DNA from: Trichosporon coremiiforme
Lineage: Eukaryota; Basidiomycota; Tremellomycetes; Trichosporonales; Trichosporonaceae
Direction: 5' to 3'
NCBI GenBank assembly: GCA_039545355.1
Contig: BCJJ01000064.1
Location: 1-42,164, forward strand
DNA: 42,164 nt
Every line of letters begins with the position of its first letter. The first letter of the stretch is position 1. This document shows positions 21,371 through 31,335 of this stretch, one piece after another. Position numbers and translations under genes: made by a program. The notes below the pieces were generated by a model that ran no database searches, was not told where the DNA came from, and saw nothing but the letters and a program-made list of their open reading frames with translations.

Positions 21371-23313
21371 CTATGCGCTCACGGTCAGTGGCTTGGCCGC
21401 CTCCGTATCGTCGAGCGCGGGCGACGGTGCCGGCTCCGCGAAAGTCCTCAACCGCCTGCTCTCCGTCTTGTCTCCGTTCTCCGTCTGTCTACCCTGTCCC
21501 GCAACACTGAGGCCCGCCATCTTCTCCACAACCTCCCCCGGACCGCGGAACACGCGCTCCGAGACATCGATCTCCTCTGGCGTCTTCCTGCGTGCAAAGA
21601 CGTGAAAGTGCGCCAAGCCGGGCACACTCTGCAGTCGTGCGGGGTTCACGAACCAGATCGTCTCCCACCCCCTTTCGTCCCAGAGCCCGCGCACCATCTC
21701 GCCGACCTTCTGCCCGCCCGGCGTTTCGAACCGCACTCCCGCCCAGCGCTTCATTTCCCTACCGCCATAAGCCAGGTCGACGGCGTACCATCCTCCCTCT
21801 TCGTGCGGGTCGGCGGGTCCCGAACGCCCCGGACCGTCATTCGTCGGCGTTCCGGGGGGTGCGCCGTCGGCTCGGTCCGTGAACGAGGGCAGGACGCCGG
21901 TGAATCCCGCCAGGCCCTCGGTCTCGATATGCTGCCAGGCGGCGCGATCGTAGCCTACCAACTCCGGGTGGGCGATGGGCACGCGCGACCAGACGCAGAA
22001 GTGCCGCACGCCGTAGGGCACGCAGTAGGGCCAGTCGTTTGGCAGGACGGCGTACTTGGTGTGATCCAGACCGCGCTGGGGATCGTAGGTTAGGTACACG
22101 TCGTGATCGAGTTCGTCGTCCTTCAGGCCATCGTTCCCGTCGGGTCCTTCGCCGTCCGCCTTTGCTCCGTCCACCTGAGGGGCGGCGTCGGCCTGGCGCG
22201 GTGGAGAACCACCGGGCCGCACCATCTCGGCCGACACGCGGGCCGAGTGCAGCGGCGAGGTACGCGCCGACTCGTCGTCAGACGCGTAGGACCGGACAGA
22301 ACCCGCCCTCGAGCCAGCCTTCCTCCTCAGTCGGCGGCTGACGCGCTCCAGCGCCTCGTCGATCGGCACGTACGCCACGGAACTCGGCGTGCTTGCGCCA
22401 GAACCCGGCGTCGCCGTCTCGGACGCTGTGGCTTGGTGCGAGTATCCCGGCGTGGCACCGCTGGGGAAGCGGGCATGTTTCGGGCTGAGCGCGTGCTGCG
22501 CCGCGACGGCGGCGCCGGATCTGCCAAGAGACAGGCGGGACGGTTTCGGTTTCGAGTCCGGATTCGTCGATGGTGTCAGGTCGATTTCGGGGTGCGAAAG
22601 GGCCGTGTGCTGGTCGTATGTCGGTTCGGTCGCTGGCGTGATCAGGCCGGAGGCCGAGGGCGTCGCCTTCGAGTCCACGGCGGAGGACTGGGCAGAGGCA
22701 GCCTTGAACTCGTCCGCCCACGGGAGTCGAGCGTGCATCAGGTACTTCTCCGTCCCGCCCCAGTGCTCCTTCTGGCCCCGCATCCAGGATTCGTACCGGG
22801 CTTGCATCTCCTTATTGCGCGAGAGGCGGCCAAGTGTGGAAGTATCTGCCGTCAGCACTGCATGCTCAGCTCATCGAGGGGAGCGAAAGCAATTAATTCG
22901 GGCTCATTAAGCGATGAGAGTGCAATGGGCAATAGAGGAGGATGCCACAACGAGAGCCCCGCGGGGTAGGCGAATGCGGAGCACGCCAGCGCCACCCTCT
23001 CTGTCTCAGATCTCGGCGCCGAGGACCTCGTGCAGGCCTGCGGGACGCAGTGTCTTCCCCCATCTCCCCCATCACTCTTGGCACCTCACGGGCATGATCC
23101 TGATGGACGAGGAGAATGAGCTCTCGCGCTCAGCTGGTACTCACGAATGATCTCCTTCAGCTCGCCCCACGTGAACAGTCGCGGGTGCGCATCGAGCTCA
23201 GCCTGCGATGGCGTCCCCTTGATCTCGGGCGGGGCGGGGTAGTACGCCGGTCCGGGGTAGCGTGTGTCGCCGCAGTAGACGACCTCGTTCTCGCGCGTGA
23301 AGCGTGCCGGCAT
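21371..23313 (-). CDS. DUF3605-like conserved fungal protein
   Basis: CDS complement(join(21371..22845, 23145..23313)), 547 aa. Exon 1 ends at FTWGELKEII and joins in frame to HTSTLGRLSRNKEMQARYES, followed by YLMHARLPW. The C-terminal core (about 300-470) has YAVLPNDWPYCVPYGVRHF, CVWSRVP and ETIWFVNPARLQSVPGLAHF, then HVFARR. This WPY / W-F-N-P / HFHV pattern matches my recollection of the fungal DUF3605 family; its biochemical role is unknown. In typical members the two blocks are close together; here about 200 disordered Ser/Thr/Pro/Asp-rich residues separate them. The intron is 299 nt, far longer than its neighbours, and might contain a second promoter. Confidence 0.8.
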
Positions 23314-23712
23314 GGCGAACGTGTGCTCGGGGTAGTGAGGTGGTGGCCGAGGGTCCGTAGGATGCCGCCGTCAATTGCGCGAGCGACGTTGACAGATATA
23401 GGGACAGAGGGATGAATATGAGTGAAGCAGGAAGGACAAGGTTAGCCAGGCGCGCTGCTTGTAGGCTTGGGTGTTGCGGTAGGAACAAGTCACGAGAACC
23501 GTCTCGATATTTAAAGCGGACCTGGCAGCCCCCTCCATCACGGGTTCCGGTACTGAGCGGCAAACGCCTGCGTCATGAGCCTCTTCGGCCAAAACGGCGA
23601 ACTCGTCGCTCACCCTTGCCTCCACCTCCACCATGCACGTCCACCCGCGAGGTGAGTAGAGAAAAGAACAGATTTGCATGCATTCAGCCACGTCCGCGCC
23701 TCCTTGGATGCA
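23314..23712. other. intergenic region between DUF3605-like gene and MATE locus
   Basis: A 399-nt gap between two - strand genes, holding the promoter of the DUF3605-like gene and the 3' end of the MATE locus. Nothing else recognised. Confidence 0.5.
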
Positions 23713-25164
23713 CTACAGGTCTGGACTGTGTGCTGAGTGGCCCGTTGTCGGCACACTCGGCGGTCCAGACTTCCTGGGAGCACCGGCGGCGAGGCGATCG
23801 GCATCTTCCCTCTCCCCCTTTCGGCGTCTCGCCATTCGCAGCGTTGATTTTGTCCACCATGTCAGAACTACGATGAGTACAAGCGTCGAGAACACCATGC
23901 TTCCCCCGAGCACTATCGCGTACCACTTCAACGGGTTGCCTGTTTTCAAACCGTGCACCTGCGCAACGATCGCCCATGGAAGCACCCACAGCAGGTTGTT
24001 CGACAGGCTCTGCGCGAGGTACATACCCACCCTTGTCGCCAGGAGGATAGAGCTGAGCTGAGTCTTCGCACCGTAGAACACATAGCACCAATCAGTCGTG
24101 CGCCACATGTGCTTCGTTATCGCAGCTACCATGCCGGATTGCGACAAGCACCGCGCGAACGGTTCGATCCCCCACGACGACATGAAAAGACAGAGTGGGA
24201 CCTCAAGCAGGGTGCGAGAGCAAGCGAGCGACCAGCAGGAAGTACTACACGCCTCACCTGCGCTCCTGGACTCAGACTAGAGAACGATTGCAGAGGCGAG
24301 CGAAAGTCACCCCAATTGTGCCCTACGAAGGTCGCCGAGGTCGCCTCCAGCGCATTCACGGGCACCATGACGATGCCCCATCGGATGGTGTTGAAGATGG
24401 CCCAAGCACTGGCATGCTGCTCTCCCAGCGACACGAGGCCAGAGATCTGCCACAAATAAAGGGCGTTATGCACTACGCTCTCTGCGAACGTCACTGCACC
24501 AGGGCGCAGCATCGGCTTGAGGGATCGGAGGCTGGCAGTGCGCTGCCGCCGGCTGAACCAGAGGAAGAACTCCAGACCGGCGAGAGCCCCGGCGAAGTCG
24601 CATGCCAACCTGATCGTCGCCTGCGACTCAATGCTAACATTCGCAACGACGCGCACACTGCCGAGGAAGATCAGGTCCAGGACAATGTTCGAGAAAGTCT
24701 TCGTCGTGCTGATAAGAAGTGGAACGTCGGGCCGGTCAAGCGAAAGCGTTGCGAAGGTGACGGCCACGTCGAGCGTGGATGTAAGCGAGGAAAACGCCCC
24801 GATGCGAACGTACCGCACACTCTTGGATCGAACTTCAACTGGGACGAAGCCCTTCACGAACACCGGGGACCCGGCGCAGATGATCGTAGACGACACTGCG
24901 CCAAGGAGGGTGGGCACGACGATGAGGGCGTAGGAGATTGTAATGCGCTCACGTTCACTGCGTCAAACGCGGTCGCCAATCACGAGGTACGCGGCGCGAA
25001 GAAGCCCCTCGTTTACAACCTCAACTGCTGTGCCGATGTAGGTGTACGTTTCGGCGTCGGAAACTAGGGTTGAGTTGATCTTGGCAGCCCACCAACGTGA
25101 CAGCGTTGAATAGACTGTCGGAACGATGAAGGTGAGGATGTTGAAGCAGAGCGCACCAGAGTAG
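23713..25164 (-). pseudogene. MATE-type membrane transporter gene, apparently disrupted
   Basis: Coding sequence is traceable as complement(join(23713..24257, 24311..25164)), about 460 codons with many hydrophobic helices. Recognisable blocks are FNILTFIVPTVYSTLSRWW, TYTYIGTAVEVVNEGL, SLDRPDVPLLIS, LRPGAVTFAESVVHNALYLW, VPVNALEATSATFVGHNWG, EVPLCLF, WRTTDWCYVFY and NNLLWVLPWAIV. They fit a fungal branch of the MATE/MOP superfamily. The 53-nt intron (24258-24310) restores the EVPLCLF block in frame. Two defects are visible. An in-frame TGA lies at 24963-24965, with clearly related sequence on both sides in the same frame. No start codon can be joined in phase to the first block: the acceptor at 25165-25166 needs a phase-2 donor and I find none after the ATG at 25348. 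It could be a recent pseudogene, a sequence error, or use a non-canonical 33-nt intron starting GTACCT. Confidence 0.6.
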
Positions 25165-26228
25165 CTGCTATTAGATTTTGACGGGGATCGGGAGGCCCAC
25201 GTAACTCGAGACGGCCACCACTTGTGCCGTGGGTGGCATGCTGAAACCCTCGGGCTTCCAGGACATCACATGTCGTGAGATTGTGCTCACGGTCACTCAT
25301 AATTGAGGGACCCGATAGCGAGAACGAGGTGGGCAGTAGTTGGTACATCTCGGTTCGAGGAGACGGTGTGCTATCTTATGTACACTCGGAGGAATGATGA
25401 CTTGAATGGCTCAGAGACGCTGCTTCATTTCTGGTGTATCTCGCCGGTAGTTAAGCTGCGATGAGTTTTGTAATCTAATCTTCCCCGCCTCAGGAAGGCG
25501 GCCTACGGAAGCTGCAATCTGCGTCGCCCAGCCAACGTCCGATTGCTGCGGTCAGAGCCATGCCTCCGAGACAGAAACACGAGTCAGAAGCGCGAGAAGA
25601 TCTGTAATCGACGCAGTCTGGCCATCCAAAGTCGCCGCAGTGCCGTACAGAATGAAGCCTATTCTGCGTTCGGACTTCCTGTTGCCATCAAGCTCGATCC
25701 TCGGAGCACCCTCGTGAGACTTGGAAACCGGGAGGAGCGCAAAAGTTGCGCGAACGGACCATCGAGGTATCTCGAGCATGCGATCAGTGCCGAGTTGTTC
25801 AAGCCGTCGTGCAGACGCAACAGGCACTGGGCACGTGGAGGGTGACAACTAGGGGGTAACCGTCAGGGCGAGAACCTACATCACGCGTGTGTAATGCATG
25901 GATCGAGACTTGCGATGGTAGACAAGGCGGCAGATACATGGGCTGGATTCAATAAGGAACAAAGAGCCCGGATGCAAGATGCACAGAGCGTGTCGAGAGT
26001 AAGGAAGACTGGTAGATGGATTGTCGCATACAATGAGTGACCGGCTGGGCCAGGGTCGGGGCAGTGGAGGACTGCGCGTTGCCACGCGAGGATTCGAACG
26101 CACAGGGTCCGTCATCAGCAGCCAAGCAGCCACCGTCACAGCCAGGCTCTGGCCACCTCTGACGTCTTCCTCATCGACTCACCGCTCCTCACTCTCCTCA
26201 TTGTTCACCCCCTCCAACCAACACCACC
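25165..26228. other. region between the MATE locus and VPS5
   Basis: About 1 kb. 25165-25348 has an ATG-started frame (MYQLLPTSFSLSGPSIM) that might be the original N-terminus of the MATE gene but does not splice in phase. 25552-25848 (-) is open for 98 codons without recognisable similarity. The last 250 nt should be the VPS5 promoter. No confirmed gene. Confidence 0.45.
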
Positions 26229-28494
26229 ATGGACGAGGAGGAGAACTTCGCCCGCCTCCTCTCCGCATCGACCCCTGCTCCTAAGCCCCAGTGGGGTGCA
26301 CCCGACCCCGCCGCCGCCGCCGCCGCGGATCCATGGGCTAACCCGTTCGCCGATGCCGACGCGGGTTCCGGATGGGGCGAGCCTGGAATCTCGTCCTTCC
26401 AGCCCTCGGCTTCGACTGCCTCAGCTCCTGCACCCGAGTCTCCAAAACAGAGCGTACATGACCTGCCGCCTGACCCCCCGAGCGTTATCGCTGCTCGCGA
26501 GCGTGCAGAACTCGAAGGTGCGGGCGGCTTCGGCAGTGGTGGTTTCGGTGGAGGGTTCGATGAAGACCCCTATGCGCCTTCACCGTTTGGGACACCCGCA
26601 GCTCGTTCTCCTACAAAGTCACCCGAACCTTCCACGAAAGCGAGCCCCGTCGCTTCCCAGAAGCACATCCCCGCCGGCCTCATCGACGAAGAGCTGCTCA
26701 ACGAACACGATCCTAGCGTGAGCTTGAAGAAGGCGTTCGTTAAGCACAACGCACCTGTCGGAACGAGTAGCGCGCCCGCGACACCCGACAAGAAGTATGT
26801 GTTCACGCCGAAGAACAAGCCCGTTCTCCCTGCGCTTCCTCCAGTCAAGAAGGACATCAATCCGGCATCCATTCCGCTGCCTGAGAGCATCGCCGGCACG
26901 CCCACGACATCCCGCCCCGAAACCCCAACGCTCTCGACCGACAGAGTTAACATCTCGCCACTCGAGACGCCTACGGGCGAGACAGAGAAGGACTTCGGCT
27001 TCCAGTCATTAGCGATCGGCTCGTCCGGGATGAATGGCAGCTCAAGCCCCACCGCCGGTCGTTTTGGCGGCCGAGGGTGGGGAGCGATCGAGGCCGACGA
27101 CACCCCGCTGACGGGGTCAGGCGACCCATGGAACGAGGGAGGAAGCGGAGGATGGAACAACGACAGTGCAGCGAAGGAGGAGAGCGACGACGACTCAGAG
27201 GACAACGCCCCGCTGCGTTCTTCGGAGCGGGCAGGCAATGGCGAGAGCACGTCGTCGCCGGACCGCCGAAACAAGCGATTGAACACGCCCATGTTCCAAA
27301 TCACGGTGTCCGACCCTACTAAAGTTGGGGACCCCGTTCGTGGGCACGTCGTGTACACGGTGAAGACGAAGACGACGTCCCCGCACTATCGACGGGGCGA
27401 GTTCAGCGTTCTCCGCCGATATTCTGATTTCTTTTGGCTATTCGAGCAGCTGTGCTCGAACAATCCCGGCGTCATCGTCCCGCCGATCCCGGATAAACAC
27501 CCGTTCGGTCGATTCCAGGACCAGTTCATCGAGACGAGGCGTGCGGCCCTGCAACGTGCCCTCGGCAAGATGACGTCGCACCCGATCCTTCAACTGGATC
27601 CGGACCTGCGGCTGTTTCTTGAGTCCGAGAGTTTCGCGGTGGACATTAAGAACCGCCGGAGCCAGACGCCGGAAAGCACGAGCAGCTCGGGTCTGTTGGG
27701 CTCTTGGACTGGACCGAAGTATGTCGAGCAGGATGACTGGTTCGACCAGCGCAAGGCGTATCTGGACCACCTTGAGACGCAGCTGAAGGGCATCTCGAAG
27801 AGTCTCGACATTGCGTCCAAGGCCCGCCTAGACATGGCAGACAGCCTTAGCGCATTCTCGGACTCAACGTTTGCGCTGAGCGAGTCGGACCTCGGCGCGG
27901 CCATGTGCACGGCGTTCAAGAAGCTGAGCGACCTCGTACGCCGCGAGAAGGAGATGAACGAGAACCAGGCCAAGGACGACGTGTCCAAGCTACTCAACCT
28001 CTCAGATGAGTACATCCGCTTCATTCAGAGCGTGCGCTTAGCCTTCGCGAGCCGCGTCAAGGCATACCATTACTGGCAGAGCTGCGAGAAGGAGGTGAAC
28101 AAAGTGCGCTCGACGCGGGAGAAGCAGCGTCTGGCGGGGCGTGCGGGCGGCAGCGGCCACGAGGTTGGAGAGGTAAGTCAACAGCTGGCCTTCTGTGGCG
28201 TTCCGAGCTGACATTCAGGCGGAGCGGAGGGCGCGTGATGCGGCGGCCGAGTTCGAGGCGCAGAGCAAGCTGGTGAAGGCAGAGTTCGCGCGGTTCGAGC
28301 GCGAACGCGTCGACGAGTTCCGCACGACGCTGAGCAACCACCTCGACGACCAGATCCGGAGGCAGCGCGACATCACTACGGCCTGGGAGGACTACCACGC
28401 CATGCTTCTCAAGATGGTGCAGCGCGCGCAGGCGCAGCAGCAGGCGCAGGCCGAGGGTCAGGCGCGGGCGCGCGCACAGGCGGCCACCGCCTAA
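26229..28494 (+). CDS. VPS5: sorting nexin Vps5 (retromer SNX-BAR subunit)
   Basis: CDS join(26229..28172, 28219..28494), 739 aa, one 46-nt intron near the end of the BAR region (GTAAGT donor, GCTGACATTCAG end). Residues 1-345 are disordered and rich in Pro, Ser, Gly and Asp, with an Ala run encoded by a GCC repeat. The PX domain (about 352-465) has FSVLRRYSDFFWL (the phosphoinositide-binding Arg-Arg-Tyr motif), then PPIPDKHPFGRF and RRAALQRAL. The C-terminal BAR region (about 495-735) has WFDQRKAYLDHLETQLKGI and long charged helices ending in an Ala/Gln-rich tail. Family knowledge: Vps5 pairs with Vps17 on endosomes, senses PI3P and curvature, and forms retromer tubules that return cargo receptors to the Golgi. 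The ATG follows an ACCACC context. Confidence 0.93.
26311..26328 (+). repeat. GCC trinucleotide repeat in VPS5
   Basis: About six GCC units encode an alanine run in the disordered N-terminus of Vps5. Length polymorphism is likely but would stay in frame. Confidence 0.7.
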
Positions 28495-28614
28495 GCATAG
28501 TCCATAATCATAGTTTGGAGTTGGTTCGCATAGGAAGTTACATGATTGTACATAGGCAACAGGGGAGCGACTGATGAAGAAATGCAGGGCACGAAAAGAG
28601 GAAGAGAGGAAGAA

Positions 28615-30221
28615 CTACTTCAGCAGGTCCCACTCTAGGTCCTTGCCCCGTGTTTCAAGGAAGTTGAGCCAGTGCAGCTGGGATTTTTGGAACCCGGTCC
28701 GGTCGAACCACTCCGTGACCTCATTAGGATCCCTGACATTCTTAGGCAGTTCACTCCGCCGGAGTGCCTCGATGCGCTTCTCGCTGCGAGCACGGGCAAC
28801 GTTGCGTTCGGCACGGCCTCCGTCCGAGTCGTCGCTGCCTGAGCGAAGAGAGTCAGAGGACGTTTCGATCGTCTCTTGCTTCCCCTTCGCACGCAGCAGA
28901 TCGTGATAACGCGATCGGATGCGATAGTACATCGTGTGCTCCCAGTGGGCAACTTCGTGGAAGTACTTTGTGCGCTGGAAGCACACGTTGCCGAGGTAGC
29001 CGACATCCTCGGTCCAACTTCCCGACGAACCAGTGTCGCTCCGCCGTTGGTCCTTCGGCTTCTTGAACCGCTTCTCTTTACCCGCGGACCGTGGGCGTTT
29101 CTTCGTGAGAACCTTCTTCGGCGCCTTGCGCCTATACAGGATCTCGTCGTCGTCGTTTGATGAGTCCGCGATGAAGGATGGACTCCGGCGGCCAGGTTTC
29201 GGCGGAGGAGGTTTAGCTCTCTTAGGAGCTTTGCTGATGTTGTCGCCGAGAGATGTCCGAGTCGAGATCGGTGAAAGGGTCCTGTTTCTTGTGTTGCGCC
29301 GCAGCTCGCCGCCTGCACGTGTCAGCTCGGAAGGGATGGTAGCTTACCTGGACACTGGGATCACCACCTCAACGATCCGTCGACGGGCGGGTTTTCGCTC
29401 GTTGCTCTTCTCTGTTGCGATCTGGACGCCGGCGAGCTTTCGGGCCTGTGCTTGTCGCTCAAACCATGACTTCGGCGTGTCGATTACGACAGCGACCTGG
29501 TCGTTTCCCCAGTTGATCCCTTCGTCGACCGCCTTCCCTTTCCCCTTCGCGGACGACTCGTACAAAGACGGGCGAGTCTTGTCCCAAAACGGTGTCTCGC
29601 TCTCTGTCTTTGCGCGAGTGGTGGACTGGTAGAGCGAGGAACCTCGTTGATCCCATGAAGGAATCTCGCACTCGTTTCCGGGCGTGGCCCTCGAAGTCGA
29701 TCGGTGCACCGGACCCGTTTTGTCCCACGGCGGGGTATCGTCCTTGGGCGGTTCCTGCCTTCGGCTGGACGGACGGTGCAGCGACGGTCCTGTTCGATCC
29801 CATGACGGTGTGTCATCGCTCTCGTCGTTCCCTCTTCTCTCTCCAGTTTGGCGATGAAGGGAGGGTCCAGTCCTGTCCCAAAGCGGCGGAGAACCTTCGG
29901 GTTCCACAACATGAACATCAGGCTCGACGTCCTCGTCACTGTGAGCCAGCACCCGCCTTTTACGTTGCGTAGGTTTGGGCAAAGGGATATCGTCGTCGGT
30001 GTCCTGATTATCGGCCTGCGCACCTGTGGCCGGTGCGAGTAAAATGCCGTTGATATGGTCTTCGTCTTCCGACTCGTACGGGGGGAGGTTGGTGTTCGTC
30101 GGGACTTCAGCGTTGGCAGTGTGGGCGGCGGGCCATACTCTTCGTCACTGGAAGAGTCATCCGTGGTTCCAGTCAGGTCGAAGAGGGCGGATGGGGCGCC
30201 GTTCGATGGCCGTTGAGACAT
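28615..30221 (-). CDS. unidentified protein with five WD(K/R)TGPSL-like motif repeats
   Basis: CDS complement(join(28615..29281, 29348..30104, 30149..30221)), 498 aa, best model. Exon 1 (MSQRPSNGAPSALFDLTGTT) ends at a GTGACG donor. Exon 2 continues acidic (YESEDEDHINGILLAPATG), then holds five copies of a motif such as PSWDRTGPSLHR, then INWGNDQVAVVI and SWFERQAQARKLAG. Exon 3 is basic (KAPKRAKPPPPKPGRR) and ends with an ordered block: VCFQRTKYFHEVAHWEHTMYY and NEVTEWFDRTGFQKSQLHWL. I do not recognise a family. Basic stretches suggest a nuclear protein; that is inference. The intron-2 acceptor is uncertain. The best-looking CAG (after GCTGACACGTG) would put exon 3 in a frame that stops after about 30 codons. 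I used the CAG at 29282-29284 instead, because it keeps the frame of the conserved C-terminus. An AAG 6 nt upstream is also possible. Confidence 0.65.
29551..29889 (-). repeat. five degenerate WD-x-T-G-P-S-L coding repeats
   Basis: Approximate copies lie at 29851-29889 (PPLWDRTGPSLHR), 29771-29810 (TPSWDRTGPSLHR), 29700-29735 (TPPWDKTGPVHR), 29623-29665 (IPSWDQRGSSLYQ) and 29551-29597 (TPFWDKTRPSLYE). The period is roughly 25-30 codons with disordered spacers. The invariant part is Pro-x-Trp-Asp followed by a basic or polar residue. Confidence 0.85.
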
Positions 30222-31335
30222 GGCGGAGGTGCTCAAGACGATCATGATGTCAGATCTTGTGTGGGTCCAAACAAAGCGTAAGGGATGTCACGTGATGTAA
30301 ATGACCGACTGAGGGCCGCTCAACACGATTCCAAGCAATCACGGTTGATAACATTCCCGGCGCATGGCGCAATTGGGGAAGGAATGTCTCCCTGCTCGAT
30401 TTTGGCGTTTTTGCGGCCCTTGCAAGAGTTCATGCAGCTCGACTGTTCGTTCACACTGCTGAAGCTGAAGTAATTGTGAAGTTGACGGTCTCCGTGCGCC
30501 TCTGAGACACGGGCGCAACTCCGAGGGCGGTGCTCAGAAGCGTCGTAGGTCTTGCGCGCATCCGAATACCGAAGTCGCACATCCCGAGTCTTGAGTGCTA
30601 AAGAAGATTGCGCAGGAGGAGTGCATACTCTCGTGGGATGAGTAAGTCTGTCGAAGAATCACTGGGCACGAGCCTCTCCAGTTCCTGTCAGCTGGTCATC
30701 CTACCCTAGACCATGGCTTGATATCAGGGCAAGCTATTCAGTGCCGCTCGCACAAGACGTCGTGGGCAGTGGAGATGCCAACGGCCACGGTGGACCGGCG
30801 GGCACGAACGGTCGCCTGGGCGACGACGAGTACGACGACATTTGGTGTGTGCATCAGAAAAATTGGGCCTGGTCAATGGGACAAGTGAATTGTGCGCGCA
30901 GACGTATCCGAAAGACTCTCACGCCTTGGGGCACGTTCCGCGGGTGCGGGGGAACATCGTACTACAAGCGTATATACGACCCAGACATCTGTGAGTTGTC
31001 TTCCCCTCTCTTCACTCTCGGACACACGCTGCAAGCTCTTGTGAGTCTGCTTAATGGAGCGATGCAAGCACTGCAGCTGGAGCGAGCACTGATAAGCGCC
31101 GGCAGCTGTCGTCCCACCCAAGCGGCTCGTGACGGACCATGCGGAACCGGGCTTCGGACATGTCCGCCCTGACAGGGTTATCTGATTGATCTTACTGATA
31201 TCCAGCCAACCTCCAATTTTGACCTCGCTCCTCCTCCCCACCCGTCTTCATCCATACTTCCACGCTTGCTGCTCGACAGAACTCGACTTCCACAGCCCAC
31301 CACCTCACCCTCGGCAGACCGACATACCAACCGCT
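30222..31335. other. region upstream of the ABCC transporter
   Basis: This 1.1-kb gap separates two divergent genes. Most has no coding signal. One stretch at about 30760-30880 (+) looks coding and is listed separately. The last 150 nt before 31336 are CT-rich and probably the ABCC promoter. Confidence 0.45.
30741..31172 (+). CDS. possible unidentified exon or gene remnant
   Basis: The frame from 30741 is open to 31172 but has no in-frame ATG at the start (it begins with GTG). Its first 35 codons are GC3-rich and read as Gly/Asp-rich sequence ending GRLGDDEYDDIW. Downstream, possible splice signals are weak (GTGTGT, GTGCAT), though a GTGAGT lies at about 30990. It could be an exon of an unrecognised gene, a decayed gene or chance. 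No family is recognised. Confidence 0.2.
   Translation: MPLAQDVVGSGDANGHGGPAGTNGRLGDDEYDDIWCVHQKNWAWSMGQVNCARRRIRKTLTPWGTFRGCGGTSYYKRIYDPDICELSSPLFTLGHTLQALVSLLNGAMQALQLERALISAGSCRPTQAARDGPCGTGLRTCPP

Noticed and set aside
21323..22969. long + strand open frames
   Set aside because: They are antisense to the DUF3605-like exon and contain no family motif.
24140..24180. GGTTCGATCCCC box on the + strand
   Set aside because: It lies inside the MATE-type coding sequence and has no matching A box or stems.
24202..24257. 56-nt intron in the MATE gene starting GTGAGG at 24257
   Set aside because: Using the donor at 24310 and acceptor at 24258 instead keeps the conserved EVPLCLF block in frame and fits the family better.
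26060..26150. tRNA-like signal on the - strand (GTTCGAATCC box)
   Set aside because: The T-loop sequence is present, but the flanking bases do not form a T stem and no acceptor or anticodon stem can be folded around it.
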